Positions 22,521-37,395 of a DNA stretch of 64,000 nucleotides are shown in pieces. Source of the DNA: Trematomus loennbergii (lineage: Eukaryota; Chordata; Actinopteri; Perciformes; Nototheniidae). The stretch lies in assembly GCA_012861695.1 (NCBI GenBank), contig JAAOOA010000268.1, positions 1 to 64,000 of the forward strand, given 5' to 3'. The position numbers and the translations under genes are program-made. Numbering within the stretch: position 1 is the stretch's first letter; each line of letters begins with the position of its first letter. The notes under the pieces were generated by a model. That model was not told the origin of the DNA, did not search any database, and worked only from the letters and a program-made list of their open reading frames with translations.

Positions 22521-25500
22521 AGTGACTCTGCTGCGTGCATTTAAACAGATTCACCAGTTTATAACATTAATTTAGCCCTGATCAGAGCCATGTTTTCTGG
22601 GTAACACAGCGAGGTGCTGTACCCTGGGTCTCTGGGTCTATGGGTATCTGATACCCTGCTAAAAGCAGTGATTCTGCTGTTTTTAGCTTCTTGTACATTT
22701 AACAACATAAATATGATTAATATGTACATTTTCTTGTCTATACTTTTCATTTCATTTAATTTCAAACCTTGATTTAACCAGATGGTCCCATTGAGATCAT
22801 CGATCTCTTTTTCAAGGGAGACCTGCAGATACTGACACGTTTATGTCCATAACTCCGTATGTTTATGTCGTCCAATGTACTCTGTTTAAAAACAACTATT
22901 ATGACTGAATTAAAAGAGTTTGACAGTATTTTAACACTCATGTAGCCATGTTTGCAGCCCTGTTCACTGGGTAAGAAGTGAATTACCCTCTCCTGTTGAA
23001 TTAAAACATTTCCCACGACTCTGACCACTATGTACCCATGATTCAGACACTTATTCCTGGGTAATTATGTTATCTTTTCGCCCTGGGTGTGTGATACAAG
23101 TGAAGCCACACTTAAAACCTCCTGAATTAGAACATTTCCCACGACTTTAAACACTAATGTACCCATGATTTGCACACTTATTCCTGGGTAAATATGTTAT
23201 CTTTTCACCCTGGGTGTGTGATACAAGTGAAGCCACACTTAAAACCTCCTGAATTAGAACATTTCCCACGACTTTAAACACTAATGTACCCATGTTTTGC
23301 ACACTTATTCCTGGTAAATATGTTATCTTTTCACCCTGAGTTTGTGTATTTCTGCCTGTGAGTGTGATATCCTGCTTAAAGCAATGATTTTGCTATTTTT
23401 AGCTTTTTGTACATTTAACAACATAAATATGATTAATATGTACATTTTCCTGTCTACACTGACACGTTTATGTCCATAACTCCGTATGTTTATGTCGTCC
23501 AATGTACACTGTCTAGAAACTACTATTATGACTGAATTAAAAGAGTTTGACAGTATTTTTACACTCATGTAGCCATGTTTGCCGCCCTGTTCACTGGGTA
23601 AGAAGTGAATTACCCTCTCCTGTTGAATTAAAACATTTCCCACGACTCTGACCACTAATGTACCTATGATTCAGACACTTATTCCTGGGTAAATATGTTA
23701 TCTTTTCGCCCTGGGTGTGTGATACAAGTGAAGCCACACTTAAAACCTCCTGAATTAGAACATTTCCCACGACTTTAAACACTAATGTACCCATGTTTTG
23801 CACACTTATTCCTGGGTAAATATGTTATCTTTTCATCCTGGGTGTGTGTATTTCTGCCTGTGAGTGTGATATCCTGCTTAAAGCAATGATTTTGCTGTTT
23901 TTAGCTTTTGTACATACATAAATATGATTAATATGTACATTTTCCTGTCTATACTGACACGTTTATGTCCATAACTCCGTATGTTTATGTCGTCCAATGT
24001 ACACTGTCTAGAAACTACTATTATGACTGAATTAAAAGAGTTTGACAGTATTTTAACACTCATGTAGCCATGTTTGCAGCCCTGTTCACTGGGTAAGAAG
24101 TGAATTACCCTCTCCTGTTGAATTAAAACATTTCCCACGACTCTGACCACTAATTTACCCATGTTTTGCTCACCTATTCCTGGGTAAATATGTTATCTTT
24201 TCACCCTGGGTGTGTGTATTTCTGCCTGTGAGTGTGATATCCTGCTTAAAGCAGTGATTCTGCTGTTTTTAGCTTCTTGTACATTTAACAACTTAAATAT
24301 GATTAATATGTACATTTTCCTGTCTATACTGACACGTTTATGTCCATAACTCCGTATGTTTATGTCGTCCAATGTACACTGCCTAAAAACGACTATTATG
24401 ACTGAATTAAAAGAGTTTGACAGTATTTTAACACTCATGTAGCCATGTTTGCAGCCCTGTTCACTGGGTAAGAAGTGAATTACCCTCTCCTGTTGAATTA
24501 AAACATTTCCCACGACTCTGACCACTAATGTACCCATGATTCAGACACTTATTCCTGGGTAAATATGTTATCTTTTCGCCCTGGGTGTGTGATACAAGTG
24601 AAGCCACACTTAAAAACTCCTGAATTAGAACATTTCCCACGACTTTAAACACTAATGTACCCATGTTTTGCACACTTATTCCTGGGTAAATATGTTATCT
24701 TTTCGCCCTGGGTGTGTGATACAAGTGAAACCACACTTAAAACCTCCTGAATTAGAACATTTCCCACGACTTTAAACACTAATGTACCCATGTTTTGCAC
24801 ACTTATTCCTGGGTAAATATGTTATCTTTTCACCATGGGTGTGTGTATTTCTGCCTGTGAGTGTGATATCCTGCTTAAAGCAATGATTTTGCTGTTTTTA
24901 GCTTTTTGTACATTTAACAACATAAATATGATTAATAGTACATTTTCCTGTCTATACTGACACATTTATGTCCATAACTCCGTATGTTTATGTCGTCCAA
25001 TGTACACTGTCTAGAAACTACTATTATGACTGAATTAAAAGAGTTTAACAGTATTTTAACACTCATGTAGCCATGTTTGCAGCCCTGTTCACTGGGTAAG
25101 AAGTGAATTACCCTCTCCTGTTGAATTAAAACATTTCCCACGACTCAGACCACTAATGTACCCATGATTCAGACACTTATTCCTTGGTAAATATGTTCTC
25201 TTTTCGCCCTGGGTGTGTGATACAAGTGAAGCCACACTTAAAACCTCCTGAATTAGAACATTTCCCACGACTTTAAACACTAATGTACCCATGTTTTGCA
25301 CACTTATTCCTGGTAAATATGTTATCTTTTCACCCTGGGTTTGTGTATTTCTGCCTGTGAGTGTGATATCCTGCTTAAAGCAGTGATTCTGCTGTTTTTA
25401 GCTTCTTGTACATTTAACAACATAAATATGATTAATATATACATTTTCCTGTCTATACTGACACATTTATGTCCATAACTCCGTATGTTTATGTCGTCCA

Positions 25501-28500
25501 ATGTACACTGTCTAGAAACTTCTATTATGACTGAATTAAAAGAGTTTGACAGTATTTTAACACTCATGTAGCCATGTTTGCAGCCCTGTTCACTGGGTAA
25601 GAAGTGAATTACCCTCTCTTGTTGAATTAAAACATTTCCCACGACTCTGACCACTAATGTACCCATGATTCAGACACTTATTCCTGGGTAAATATGTTAT
25701 CTTTTCGCCCTGGGTGTGTGATACAAGTGAAGCCACACTTAAAACCTCCTGAATTAAAACATTTCCCACTACTTTAAACACTAATGTACCCATGTTTTGC
25801 ACACTTATTCCTGGGTAAATATGTTATCTTTTCGCCCTGGGTGTGTGATACAAGTGAAGCCACACTTAAAACTTCCTGAATTAGAACATTTCCCACGACT
25901 TTAAACACTAATGTACCCATGTTTTGCACACTTATTTATTCCTGGGTAAATATGTTATCTTTTCACCCTGGGTGTGTGTATTTCTGCCTGTGAGTGTGAT
26001 ATCCTGCTTAAAGCAATGATTTGCTGTTTTTAGGTTTTTGTACATTTAACAACATAAATATGATTAATATGTACATTTTCCTGTCTATACTGACACATTT
26101 ATGTCCATAACTCCGTATGTTTATGTCGTCCAATGTACACTGTCTAGAAACTACTATTATGACTGAATTAAAAGAGTTTGACAGTATTTTAACACTCATG
26201 TAGCCATGTTTGCAGCCCTGTTCACTGGGTAAGAAGTGAATTACCCTGTCCTGTTGAATTAAAACATTTCCCACGACTCTGACCACTAATTTACCCATGA
26301 TTCAGACACTTATTCCTGGGTAAATATGTTATCTTTTCACCCTGGGTGTGTGTATTTCTGCCTGTGAGTGTGATATCCTGCTTAAAGTAGTGATTCTGCT
26401 GTTTTTAGCTTCTTGTACATTTAACAACTTAAATATGATTAATATGTACATTTTCCTGTCTATACTGACACGTTTTATGTCCATAACTCCGTATGTTTAT
26501 GTCGTCCAATGTACACTGCCTAAAAACGACTATTATGACTGAATTAAAAGAGTTTGACAGTATTTTAACACTCATGTAGCCATGTTTGCAGCCCTGTTCA
26601 CTGGGTAAGAAGTGAATTACCCTCTCCTGTTGAATTAAAACATTTCCCACGACTCTGACCACTAATGTACCCATGATTCAGACACTTATTCCTGGGTAAA
26701 TATGTTATCTTTTCGCCCTGGGTGTGTGATACAAGTGAAGCCACACTTAAAACCTCCTGAATTAGAACATTTCCCACGACTTTAAACACTAATGTACCCA
26801 TGTTTTGCACACTTATTCCTGGGTAAATATGTTATCTTTTCACCCTGGGTGTGTGTATTTCTGCCTGTGAGTGTGATATCCTGCTTAAAGCAGTGATTCT
26901 GCTGTTTTTAGCTTCTTGTACATTTAACAACATAAATATGATTAATATATACATTTTCCTGTCTATACTGACACGTTTATGTCCATAACTCCGTATGTTT
27001 TTGTCGTCCAATGTACACTATGTACACTATGTCGTCCAATGTACACTGTCTAAAAGCTAACAGCAGTGACTCTGCTGCCTGCATTTAAACAGATTCACCA
27101 GTTTATAACATTACTTTAGCCCTGATCAGAGCCATGTTTTCTGGGTAACACAGCGAGGTGCTGTACCCTGGGTCTATGGGTCTCTGAGACCATGCTAACA
27201 GCAGTGACTCTGCTCCCTGCATTTAAACAGATTCACCAGTTTATAACTTTACTTTAGCCCTGATCAGAGCCATGTTTTCTGGGTAACACAGCGAGGTGCT
27301 GTACCCTGGGTCTCTGGGTCTATGGGTATCTGATACCCTGCTAAAAGCTGTGATTCTGCTGTTTTTAGCTTCTTGTACATTTAACAACATAAATATGATT
27401 AATATGTACATTTTCTTGTCTATACCTTTCATTTCATTTCATTTCAAACCTTGATTTAACCAGATGGTCCCATTGAGATCATAGATCTCTTTTTCAAGGG
27501 AGACCTGCAGATACTGACACGTTTATGTCCATAACTCTGTATGTTTATGTCGTCCAATGTACTCTGTTTAAAAACGACTATTATGACTGAATTAAAAAGT
27601 TTGACAGTATTTTAACACTCATGTAGCCATGTTTGCAGCCATGTTCACTGGGTAAGAAGTGAATTACCCTCTCCTGTTGAATTAAAACATTTCCCACGAC
27701 TCTGACCACTAATGTACCCATGATTCTGACACTTATTCCTGGGTAAATATGTTATCTTTTCGCCCTGGGTGTGTGATACAAGTGAAGCCACACTTAAAAC
27801 CTCCTGAATTAGAACATTTCCCACGACTTTAAACACTAATGTACCCATGTTTTGCACACTTATTCCTGGGTAAATATGTTATCTTTTCACCATGGGTGTG
27901 TGTATTTCTGCCTGTGAGTGTGATATCCTGCTTAAAGCAATGATTTTGCTGTTTTTAGCTTTTGTACATTTAACAACATAAATATGATTAATATGTACAT
28001 TTTCCTGTCTATACTGACACATTTATGTCCATAACTCCGTATGTTTATGTCGTCCAATGTACACTGTCTAGAAACTACTATTATGACTGAATTAAAAGAG
28101 TTTAACAGTATTTTAACACTCATGTAGCCATGTTGCAGCCCTGTTCACTGGGTAAGAAGTGAATTACCCTCTCTTGTTGAATTAAAACATTTCCCACGAC
28201 TCTGACCACTAATGTACCCATGATTCAGACACTTATTCCTGGGTAAATATGTTATCTTTTCGCCCTGGGTGTGTGATACAAGTGAAGCCACACTTAAAAC
28301 CTCCTGAATTAAAACATTTCCCACTACTTTAAACACTAATGTACCCATGTTTTGCACACTTATTCCTGGGTAAATATGTTATCTTTTCGCCCTGGGTGTG
28401 TGATACAAGTGAAGCCACACTTAAAACTTCCTGAATTAGAACATTTCCCACGACTTTAAACACTAATGTACCCATGTTTTGCACACTTATTCCTGGGTAA

Positions 28501-31500
28501 ATATGTTATCTTTTCACCCTGGGTGTGTGTATTTCTGCCTGTGAGTGTGATATCCTGCTTAAAGCAATGATTTTGCTGTTTTTAGGTTTTTGTACATTTA
28601 ACAACATAAATATGATTAATATGTACATTTTCCTGTCTATACTGACACATTTATGTCCATAACTCCGTATGTTTATGTCGTCCAATGTACACTGTCTAGA
28701 AACTACTATTATGACTGAATTAAAAGAGTTTGACAGTATTTTAACACTCATGTAGCCATGTTTGCAGCCCTGTTCACTGGGTAAGAAGTGAATTACCCTG
28801 TCCTGTTGAATTAAAACATTTCCCACGACTCTGACCACTAATTTACCCATGATTCAGACACTTATTCCTGGGTAAATATGTTATCTTTTCACCCTGGGTG
28901 TGTGTATTTCTGCCTGTGAGTGTGATATCCTGCTTAAAGTAGTGATTCTGCTGTTTTTAGCTTCTTGTACATTTAACAACTTAAATATGATTAATATGTA
29001 CATTTTCCTGTCTATACTGACACGTTTATGTCCATAACTCCGTATGTTTATGTCGTCCAATGTACACTGCCTAAAAACGACTATTATGACTGAATTAAAA
29101 GAGTTTGACAGTATTTTAACACTCATGTAGCCATGTTTGCAGCCCTGTTCACTGGGTAAGAAGTGAATTACCCTCTCCTGTTGAATTAAAACATTTCCCA
29201 CGACTCTGACCACTAATGTACCCATGATTCAGACACTTATTCCTGGGTAAATATGTTATCTTTTCGCCCTGGGTGTGTGATACAAGTGAAGCCACACTTA
29301 AAACCTCCTGAATTAGAACATTTCCCACGACTTTAAACACTAATGTACCCATGTTTTGCACACTTATTCCTGGGTAAATATGTTATCTTTTCACCCTGGG
29401 TGTGTGTATTTCTGCCTGTGAGTGTGATATCCTGCTTAAAGCAGTGATTCTGCTGTTTTTAGCTTCTTGTACATTTACAACATAAATATGATTAATATAT
29501 ACATTTTCCTGTCTATACTGACACGTTTATGTCCATAACTCCGTATGTTTTTGTCGTCCAATGTACACTATGTACACTATGTCGTCAATGTACACTGTCT
29601 AAAAGCTAACAGCAGTGACTCTGCTGCCTGCATTTAAACAGATTCACCAGTTTATAACATTACTTTAGCCCTGATCAGAGCCATGTTTTCTGGGTAACAC
29701 AGCGAGGTGCTGTACCCTGGGTCTATGGGTCTCTGAGACCATGCTAACAGCAGTGACTCTGCTCCCTGCATTTAAACAGATTCACCAGTTTATAACATTA
29801 CTTTAGCCCTGATCAGAGCCATGTTTTCTGGGTAACACAGCGAGGTGCTGTACCCTGGGTCTCTGGGTCTATGGGTATCTGATACCCTGCTAAAAGCTGT
29901 GATTCTGCTGTTTTTAGCTTCTTGTACATTTAACAACATAAATATGATTAATATGTACATTTTCTTGTCTATACCTTTCATTTCATTTCATTTCAAACCT
30001 TGATTTAACCAGATGGTCCCATTGAGATCATAGATCTCTTTTTCAAGGGAGACCTGCAGATACTGACACGTTTATGTCCATAACTCTGTATGTTTATGTC
30101 GTCCAATGTACTCTGTTTAAAAACGACTATTATGACTGAATTAAAAGAGTTTGACAGTATTTTAACACTCATGTAGCCATGTTTGCAGCCATGTTCACTG
30201 GGTAAGAAGTGAATTACCCTCTCCTGTTGAATTAAAACATTTCCCACGACTCTGACCACTAATGTACCCATGATTCTGACACTTATTCCTGGGTAATATG
30301 TTATCTTTTCGCCCTGGGTGTGTGATACAAGTGAAGCCACACTTAAAACCTCCTGAATTAGAACATTTCCCACGACTTTAAACACTAATGTACCCATGTT
30401 TTGCACACTTATTCCTGGGTAAATATGTTATCTTTTCACCATGGGTGTGTGTATTTCTGCCTGTGAGTGTGATATCCTGCTTAAAGCAATGATTTTGCTG
30501 TTTTTAGCTTTTTGTACATTTAACAACATAAATATGATTAATATGTACATTTTCCTGTCTATACTGACACATTTATGTCCATAACTCCGTATGTTTATGT
30601 CGTCCAATGTACACTGTCTAGAAACTACTATTATGACTGAATTAAAAGAGTTTAACAGTATTTTAACACTCATGTAGCCATGTTTGCAGCCCTGTTCACT
30701 GGGTAAGAAGTGAATTATCCTCTCCTGTTGAATTAAAACATTTCCCACGACTCAGACCACTAATGTACCCATGATTCAGACACTTATTCCTGGGTAAATA
30801 TGTTATCTTTTCGCCCTGGGTGTGTGATACAAGTGAAGCCACACTTAAAACCTCCTGAATTAGAACATTTCCCACGACTTTAAACACTAATGTACCCATG
30901 TTTTGCACACTTATTCCTGGGTAAATATGTTATCTTTTCACCCTGGGTTTGTGTATTTCTGCCTGTGAGTGTGATATCCTGCTTAAAGCAGTGATTCTGC
31001 TGTTTTTAGCTTCTTGTACATTTAACAACATAAATATGATTAATATATACATTTTCCTGTCTATACTGACACATTTATGTCCATAACTCCGTATGTTTAT
31101 GTCGTCCAATGTACACTGTCTAGAAACTTCTATTATGACTGAATTAAAAGAGTTTGACAGTATTTTAACACTCATGTAGCCATGTTTGCAGCCCTGTTCA
31201 CTGGGTAAGAAGTGAATTACCCTCTCTTGTTGAATTAAAACATTTCCCACGACTCTGACCACTAATGTACCCATGATTCAGACACTTATTCCTGGGTAAA
31301 TATGTTATCTTTTCGCCCTGGGTGTGTGATACAAGTGAAGCCACACTTAAAACCTCCTGAATTAAAACATTTCCCACTACTTTAAACACTAATGTACCCA
31401 TGTTTTGCACACTTATTCCTGGGTAAATATGTTATCTTTTCGCCCTGGGTGTGTGATACAAGTGAAGCCACACTTAAAACTTCCTGAATTAGAACATTTC

Positions 31501-34500
31501 CCACGACTTTAAACACTAATGTACCCATGTTTTGCACACTTATTCCTGGGTAAATATGTTATCTTTTCACCCTGGGTGTGTGTATTTCTGCCTGTGAGTG
31601 TGATATCCTGCTTAAAGCAATGATTTTGCTGTTTTTAGGTTTTTGTACATTTAACAACATAAATATGATTAATATGTACATTTTCCTGTCTATACTGACA
31701 CATTTATGTCCATAACTCCGTATGTTTATGTCGTCCAATGTACACTGTCTAGAAACTACTATTATGACTGAATTAAAAGAGTTTGACAGTATTTTAACAC
31801 TCATGTAGCCATGTTTGCAGCCCTGTTCACTGGGTAAGAAGTGAATTACCCTGTCCTGTTGAATTAAAATTTCCCACGACTCTGACCACTAATTTACCCA
31901 TGATTCAGACACTTATTCCTGGGTAAATATGTTATCTTTTCACCCTGGGTGTGTGTATTTCTGCCTGTGAGTGTGATATCCTGCTTAAAGTAGTGATTCT
32001 GCTGTTTTTAGCTTCTTGTACATTTAACAACTTAAATATGATTAATATGTACATTTTCCTGTCTATACTGACACGTTTATGTCCATAACTCCGTATGTTT
32101 ATGTCGTCCAATGTACACTGCCTAAAAACGACTATTATGACTGAATTAAAAGAGTTTGACAGTATTTTAACACTCATGTAGCCATGTTTGCAGCCCTGTT
32201 CACTGGGTAAGAAGTGAATTACCCTCTCCTGTTGAATTAAAACATTTCCCACGACTCTGACCACTAATGTACCCATGATTCAGACACTTATTCCTGGGTA
32301 AATATGTTATCTTTTCGCCCTGGGTGTGTGATACAAGTGAAGCCACACTTAAAACCTCCTGAAATAGAACATTTCCCACGACTTTAAACACTAATGTACC
32401 CATGTTTTGCACACTTATTCCTGGGTAAATATGTTATCTTTTCACCCTGGGTGTGTGTATTTCTGCCTGTGAGTGTGATATCCTGCTTAAAGCAGTGATT
32501 CTGCTGTTTTTAGCTTCTTGTACATTTAACAACATAAATATGATTAATATATACATTTTCCTGTCTATACTGACACGTTTATGTCCATAACTCCGTATGT
32601 TTTTGTCGTCCAATGTACACTATGTACACTATGTCGTCCAATGTACACTGTCTAAAAGCTAACAACAGTGACTCTGCTGCCTGCATTTAAACAGATTCAC
32701 CAGTTTATAACATTACTTTAGCCCTGATCAGAGCCATGTTTTCTGGGTAACACAGCGAGGTGCTGTACCCTGGGTCTATGGGTCTATGGGTATCTGATAC
32801 CCTGCTAAAAGCTGTGATTCTGCTGTTTTTAGCTTCTTGTACATTTAACAACATAAATATGATTAATATGTACATTTTCTTGTCTATACCTTTCATTTCA
32901 TTTCATTTCAAACCTTGATTTAACCAGATGGTCCCATTGAGATCATAGATCTCTTTTTCAAGGGAGACCTGCAGATACTGACACGTTTATGTCCATAACT
33001 CTGTATGTTTATGTCGTCCAATGTACTCTGTTTAAAAACGACAATTATGACTGAATTAAAGAGTTTGACAGTATTTTAACACTCATGTAGCCATGTTTGC
33101 AGCCATGTTCACTGGGTAAGAAGTGAATTACCCTCTCCTGTTGAATTAAAACATTTCCCACGACTCTGACCACTAATGTACCCATGATTCTGACACTTAT
33201 TCCTGGGTAAATATGTTATCTTTTCGCCCTGGGTGTGTGATACAAGTGAAGCCACACTTAAAACCTCCTGAATTAGAACATTTCCCACGACTTTAAACAC
33301 TAATGTACCCATGTTTTGCACACTTATTCCTGGGTAATATGTTATCTTTCACCCTGGGTATGTGTATTTCTGCCTGTGAGTGTGATATCCTGCTTAAAGC
33401 AGTGATTCTGCTGTTTTTAGCTTCTTGTACATTTAACAACATAAATATGATTAATATATACATTTTCCTGTCTATACTGACATGTTTATGTCCATAACTC
33501 GGTATGTTTATGTCGTCCAATGTACACTATGTACACTATGTCGTCCATGTACACTGTCTAAAAGCTAACAGCAGTGACTCTGCTGCCTGCATTTAAACAG
33601 ATTCACCAGTTTATAACATTACTTTAGCCCTGATCAGAGCCATGTTTTCTGGGTAACACAGCGAGGTGCTGTACCCTGGGTCTATGGGTCTCTGAGACCA
33701 TGCTAACAGCAGTGACTCTGCTCCCTGCATTTAAACAGATTCACCAGTTTATAACATTACTTTAGCCCTGATCAGAGCCATGTTTTCTGGGTAACACAGT
33801 GAGGTGCTGTACCCTGGGTCTATGGGTCTCTGAGACCCTGCTAACAGCAGTGACTCTGCTGCCTGCATTTAAACAGATTCACCAGTTTAAGACTGCATGA
33901 TAACATGCATTGTAGTTCTGGCACATGTTTAGATTCTGCTATTTCTGCTGAAATAGCACATTGTGAACTACCAGTTTTCATTAAATGACTGTCTCCTGAA
34001 TTAAAACATTTCCCATGACTCTGACCACTAATGTACCCATGTTTTGCACACTTATTCCTGGGTAAATATGTTATCTTTTCACCCTGGGTGTGTGTATTTC
34101 TGCTTGTGAGTGTGATATCCTGCTTAAAGCAATGATTTTGCTGTTTTTAGCTTTTTGTACATTTAACAACATAAATATGATTAATATGTACATTTTCCTG
34201 TCTATACTGACACATTTATGTCCATAACTCCGTATGTTTATGTCGTCCAATGTACACTGTCTAGAAACTACTATTATGACTGAATTAAAAGAGTTTGACA
34301 GTATTTTAACACTCATGTAGCCATGTTTGCAGCCCTGTTCACTGGGTAAGAAGTGAATTACCCTCTCCTGTTGAATTAAAACATTTCCCACGACTCTGAC
34401 CACTAATGTACCCATGATTCAGACACTTATTCCTGGGTAAATATGTTATCTTTTCGCCCTGGGTGTGTGATACAAGTGAAGCCACACTTAAAACCTCCTG

Positions 34501-36574
34501 AATTAAAACATTTCCCACTACTTTAAACACTAATGTACCCATGTTTTGCACACTTATTCCTGGGTAAATATGTTATCTTTTCACCCTGGGTGTGTGATAC
34601 AAGTGAAGCCACACTTAAAACCTCCTGAATTAGAACATTTCCCACGACTTTAAACACTAATGTACCCATGTTTTGCACACTTATTCCTGGGTAAATATGT
34701 TATCTTTTCACCCTGGGTGTGTGTATTTCTGCCTGTGAGTGTGATATCCTGCTTAAAGCAGTGATTCTGCTGTTTTTAGCTTCTTGTACATTTAACAACA
34801 TGAATATGATTAATATATACATTTCCTGTCTATACTGACATGTTTATGTCCATAACTCCGTATGTTTATGTCGTCCAATGTACACTATGTACACTATGTC
34901 GTCCAATGTACACTGTCTAAAAGCTAACAGCAGTGACTCTGCTGCCTGCATTTAAACAGATTCACCAGTTTATAACATTACTTTAGCCTGATCAGAGCCA
35001 TGTTTTCTGGGTAACACAGCGAGGTGCTGTACCCTGGGTCTCTGGTCTATGGGTATCTGATACCCTGCTAAAAGCAGTGATTCTGCTGTTTTTAGCTTCT
35101 TGTACATTTAACAACATAAATATGATTAATATGTACATTTTCTTGTCTATACCTTTCATTTCATTTCATTTAACCAGATGGTCCCATTGAGATCATAGAT
35201 CTCTTTTTCAAGGGAGACCTGCAGATACTGACACGTTTATGTCCATAACTCCGTATGTTTATGTCGTCCAATGTACTCTGTTTGAAAACGACTATTATGA
35301 CTGAATTAAAAGTTTGACAGTATTTTAACACTCATGTAGCCATGTTTGCAGCCCTGTTCACTGGGTAAGAAGTTAATTACCCTCTCCTGTTGAATTAAAA
35401 CATTTCCCACGACTCTGACCACTAATGTACCCATGTTTTGCACACTTATTCCTGGGTAAATATGTTATCTTTTCACCCTGGGTGTGTGATCCAAGTGAAG
35501 CCACACTTAAAACCTCCTGAATTAGAACATTTCCCACGACTTTAAACACTAATGTACCCATGTTTTGCACACTTATTCCTGGGTAAATATGTTATCTTTT
35601 CACCCTGGGTGTGTGTATTTCTGCCTGTGAGTGTGATATCCTGCTTAAAGCAGTGATTCTGCTGTTTTTAGCTTCTTGTACATTTAACAACATGAATATG
35701 ATTAATATATACATTTTCCTGTCTATACTGACATGTTTATGTCCATAACTCCGTATGTTTATGTCGTCCAATGTACACTATGTACACTATGTCGTCAATG
35801 TACACTGTCTAAAAGCTAACAGCAGTGACTCTGCTGCCTGCATTTAAACAGATTCACCAGTTTATAACATTACTTTAGCCCTGATCAGAGCCATGTTTTC
35901 TGGGTAACACAGCGAGGTGCTGTACCCTGGGTCTCTGGGTCTATGGGTATCTGATACCCTGCTAAAAGCAGTGATTCTGCTGTTTTTAGCTTCTTGTACA
36001 TTTAACAACATAAATATGATTAATATGTACATTTTCTTGTCTATACCTTTCATTTCATTTCATTTAACCAGATGGTCCCATTGAGATCATAGATCTCTTT
36101 TTCAAGGGAGACCTGCAGATACTGACACGTTTATGTCCATAACTCCGTATGTTTATGTCGTCCAATGTACTCTGTTTGAAAACGACTATTATGACTGAAT
36201 TAAAGAGTTTGACAGTATTTTAACACTCATGTAGCCATGTTTGCAGCCCTGTTCACTGGGTAAGAAGTTAATTACCCTCTCCTGTTGAATTAAAATTTCC
36301 CACGACTCTGACCACTAATGTACCCATGTTTTGCACACTTATTCCTGGGTAAATATGTTATCTTTTCACCCTGGGTGTGTGATCCAAGTGAAGCCACACT
36401 TAAACCTCCTGAATTAGAACATTTCCCACGACTTTAAACACTAATGTACCCATGTTTTGCACACTTATTCCTGGGTAAATATGTTATCTTTTCACCCTGG
36501 GTGTGTGTATTTCTGCCTGTGAGTGTGATATCCTGCTTAAAGCAGTGATTCTGCTGTTTTTAGCTTTTTTACAT
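22521..36574 (+). repeat. Satellite array, homogenised higher-order repeats without the transposon
   Basis: Monomers share a (G)AATTA(A/G)AACATTTCCC-type start, an ATGTACCCATG box, CTTATTCCTGGGTAAATATG and TATCTTTTC(A/G)CCCTGGGT. The commonest period is 127 bp (for example 23121 to 23248). A second class (TTTAAACAGATTCACCAG, GATCAGAGCCATGTTTTCTG, GCGAGGTGCTGTACCCTGGG) repeats at about 138 bp, and others are near 92 bp. Blocks recur at higher order: landmark GATGGTCCCATTGAGATCAT lies at 22781, 27463, 30012, 32927, 35177 and 36071. Minus-strand ORFs of 70 and 114 codons recur only because the DNA recurs. They lack domains and are broken differently in each block. Confidence 0.9.
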
Positions 36575-37395
36575 TTAACCTGTTAAGCACCTAGCCTGTT
36601 TTTTCATGTTTCAGGCTCGAAAATGACATGCCTAAAACAAATGACTACAACTTAACTTCTAAAGGGTTATATGAATAATTTCTTTTATCAAAGCAAGGTT
36701 ACATCTGTGTGTTGGATGTAGAAGTGTCAGAATCAATATAAATGTTTTTATTTTAAAGAAAATTCAGATTTTACATAGTAAAAAACTGTAAATTATAGTG
36801 TCCGTCCAAATATTATTTTTTACAGATAGTGAAAACTACCCTTGGATGATGGGTTAGTAGACTAAAAGCTTTAGGAATCCAAGTACAACATATAATAAGT
36901 ACCCTGTATCAAGATTGATGCAAAACAAGTGACATTTGACCTTTTTAGAGAGGTTTAGCCAAAACCACCCCACCTCTGAGGTGATTTGGGTGAAAATGTT
37001 TTTTTTCTATATCTCTGGCCCCCCTTGCTCGATTTTGATCGTTGACACACCTTTCTGACCGTTAGAGCCAATAGAATCGAAGGGGAGGCCCACATACACA
37101 CTCATTGTAAAGAAAAGGTGGGGGCTGCGCGTCTGGAAATCGAAAGCAGAGTGGAAGAATCTCTCCTTCTGGAATTTGGAAACTAAAAGCAGTTTTATTG
37201 CTTATGGATTATCAGAAATAATTTCAAATAAGGCTCAGATACATAGGATGAACCTATGGATTAACTGCAGCATCGTTTTTTTATCGTTTTAATGCCATTG
37301 AAGACCAGTTTTGCCGAAGGTAAGCCATGTTAGCGTTTCTAGCTAATTAGCTCCACATGTTATGATGTACGCTTTCGTTTATAGCGTCGCAAATG
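36575..37395 (+). mobile_element. TTAA-type element fragment in higher-order repeat, unit 1
   Basis: It starts at the TTAA with CCTGTTAAGCACCTAGCCTG (L terminus) and proceeds collinearly with the family to the GTTTATAGCGTCGCAAATG motif, where it stops and satellite sequence (ACCACTAATGTACCC) follows. The R-terminal ~330 bp, with the GGTACC-centred palindrome, is missing. The same right breakpoint is found in units 2-4. Confidence 0.88.
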
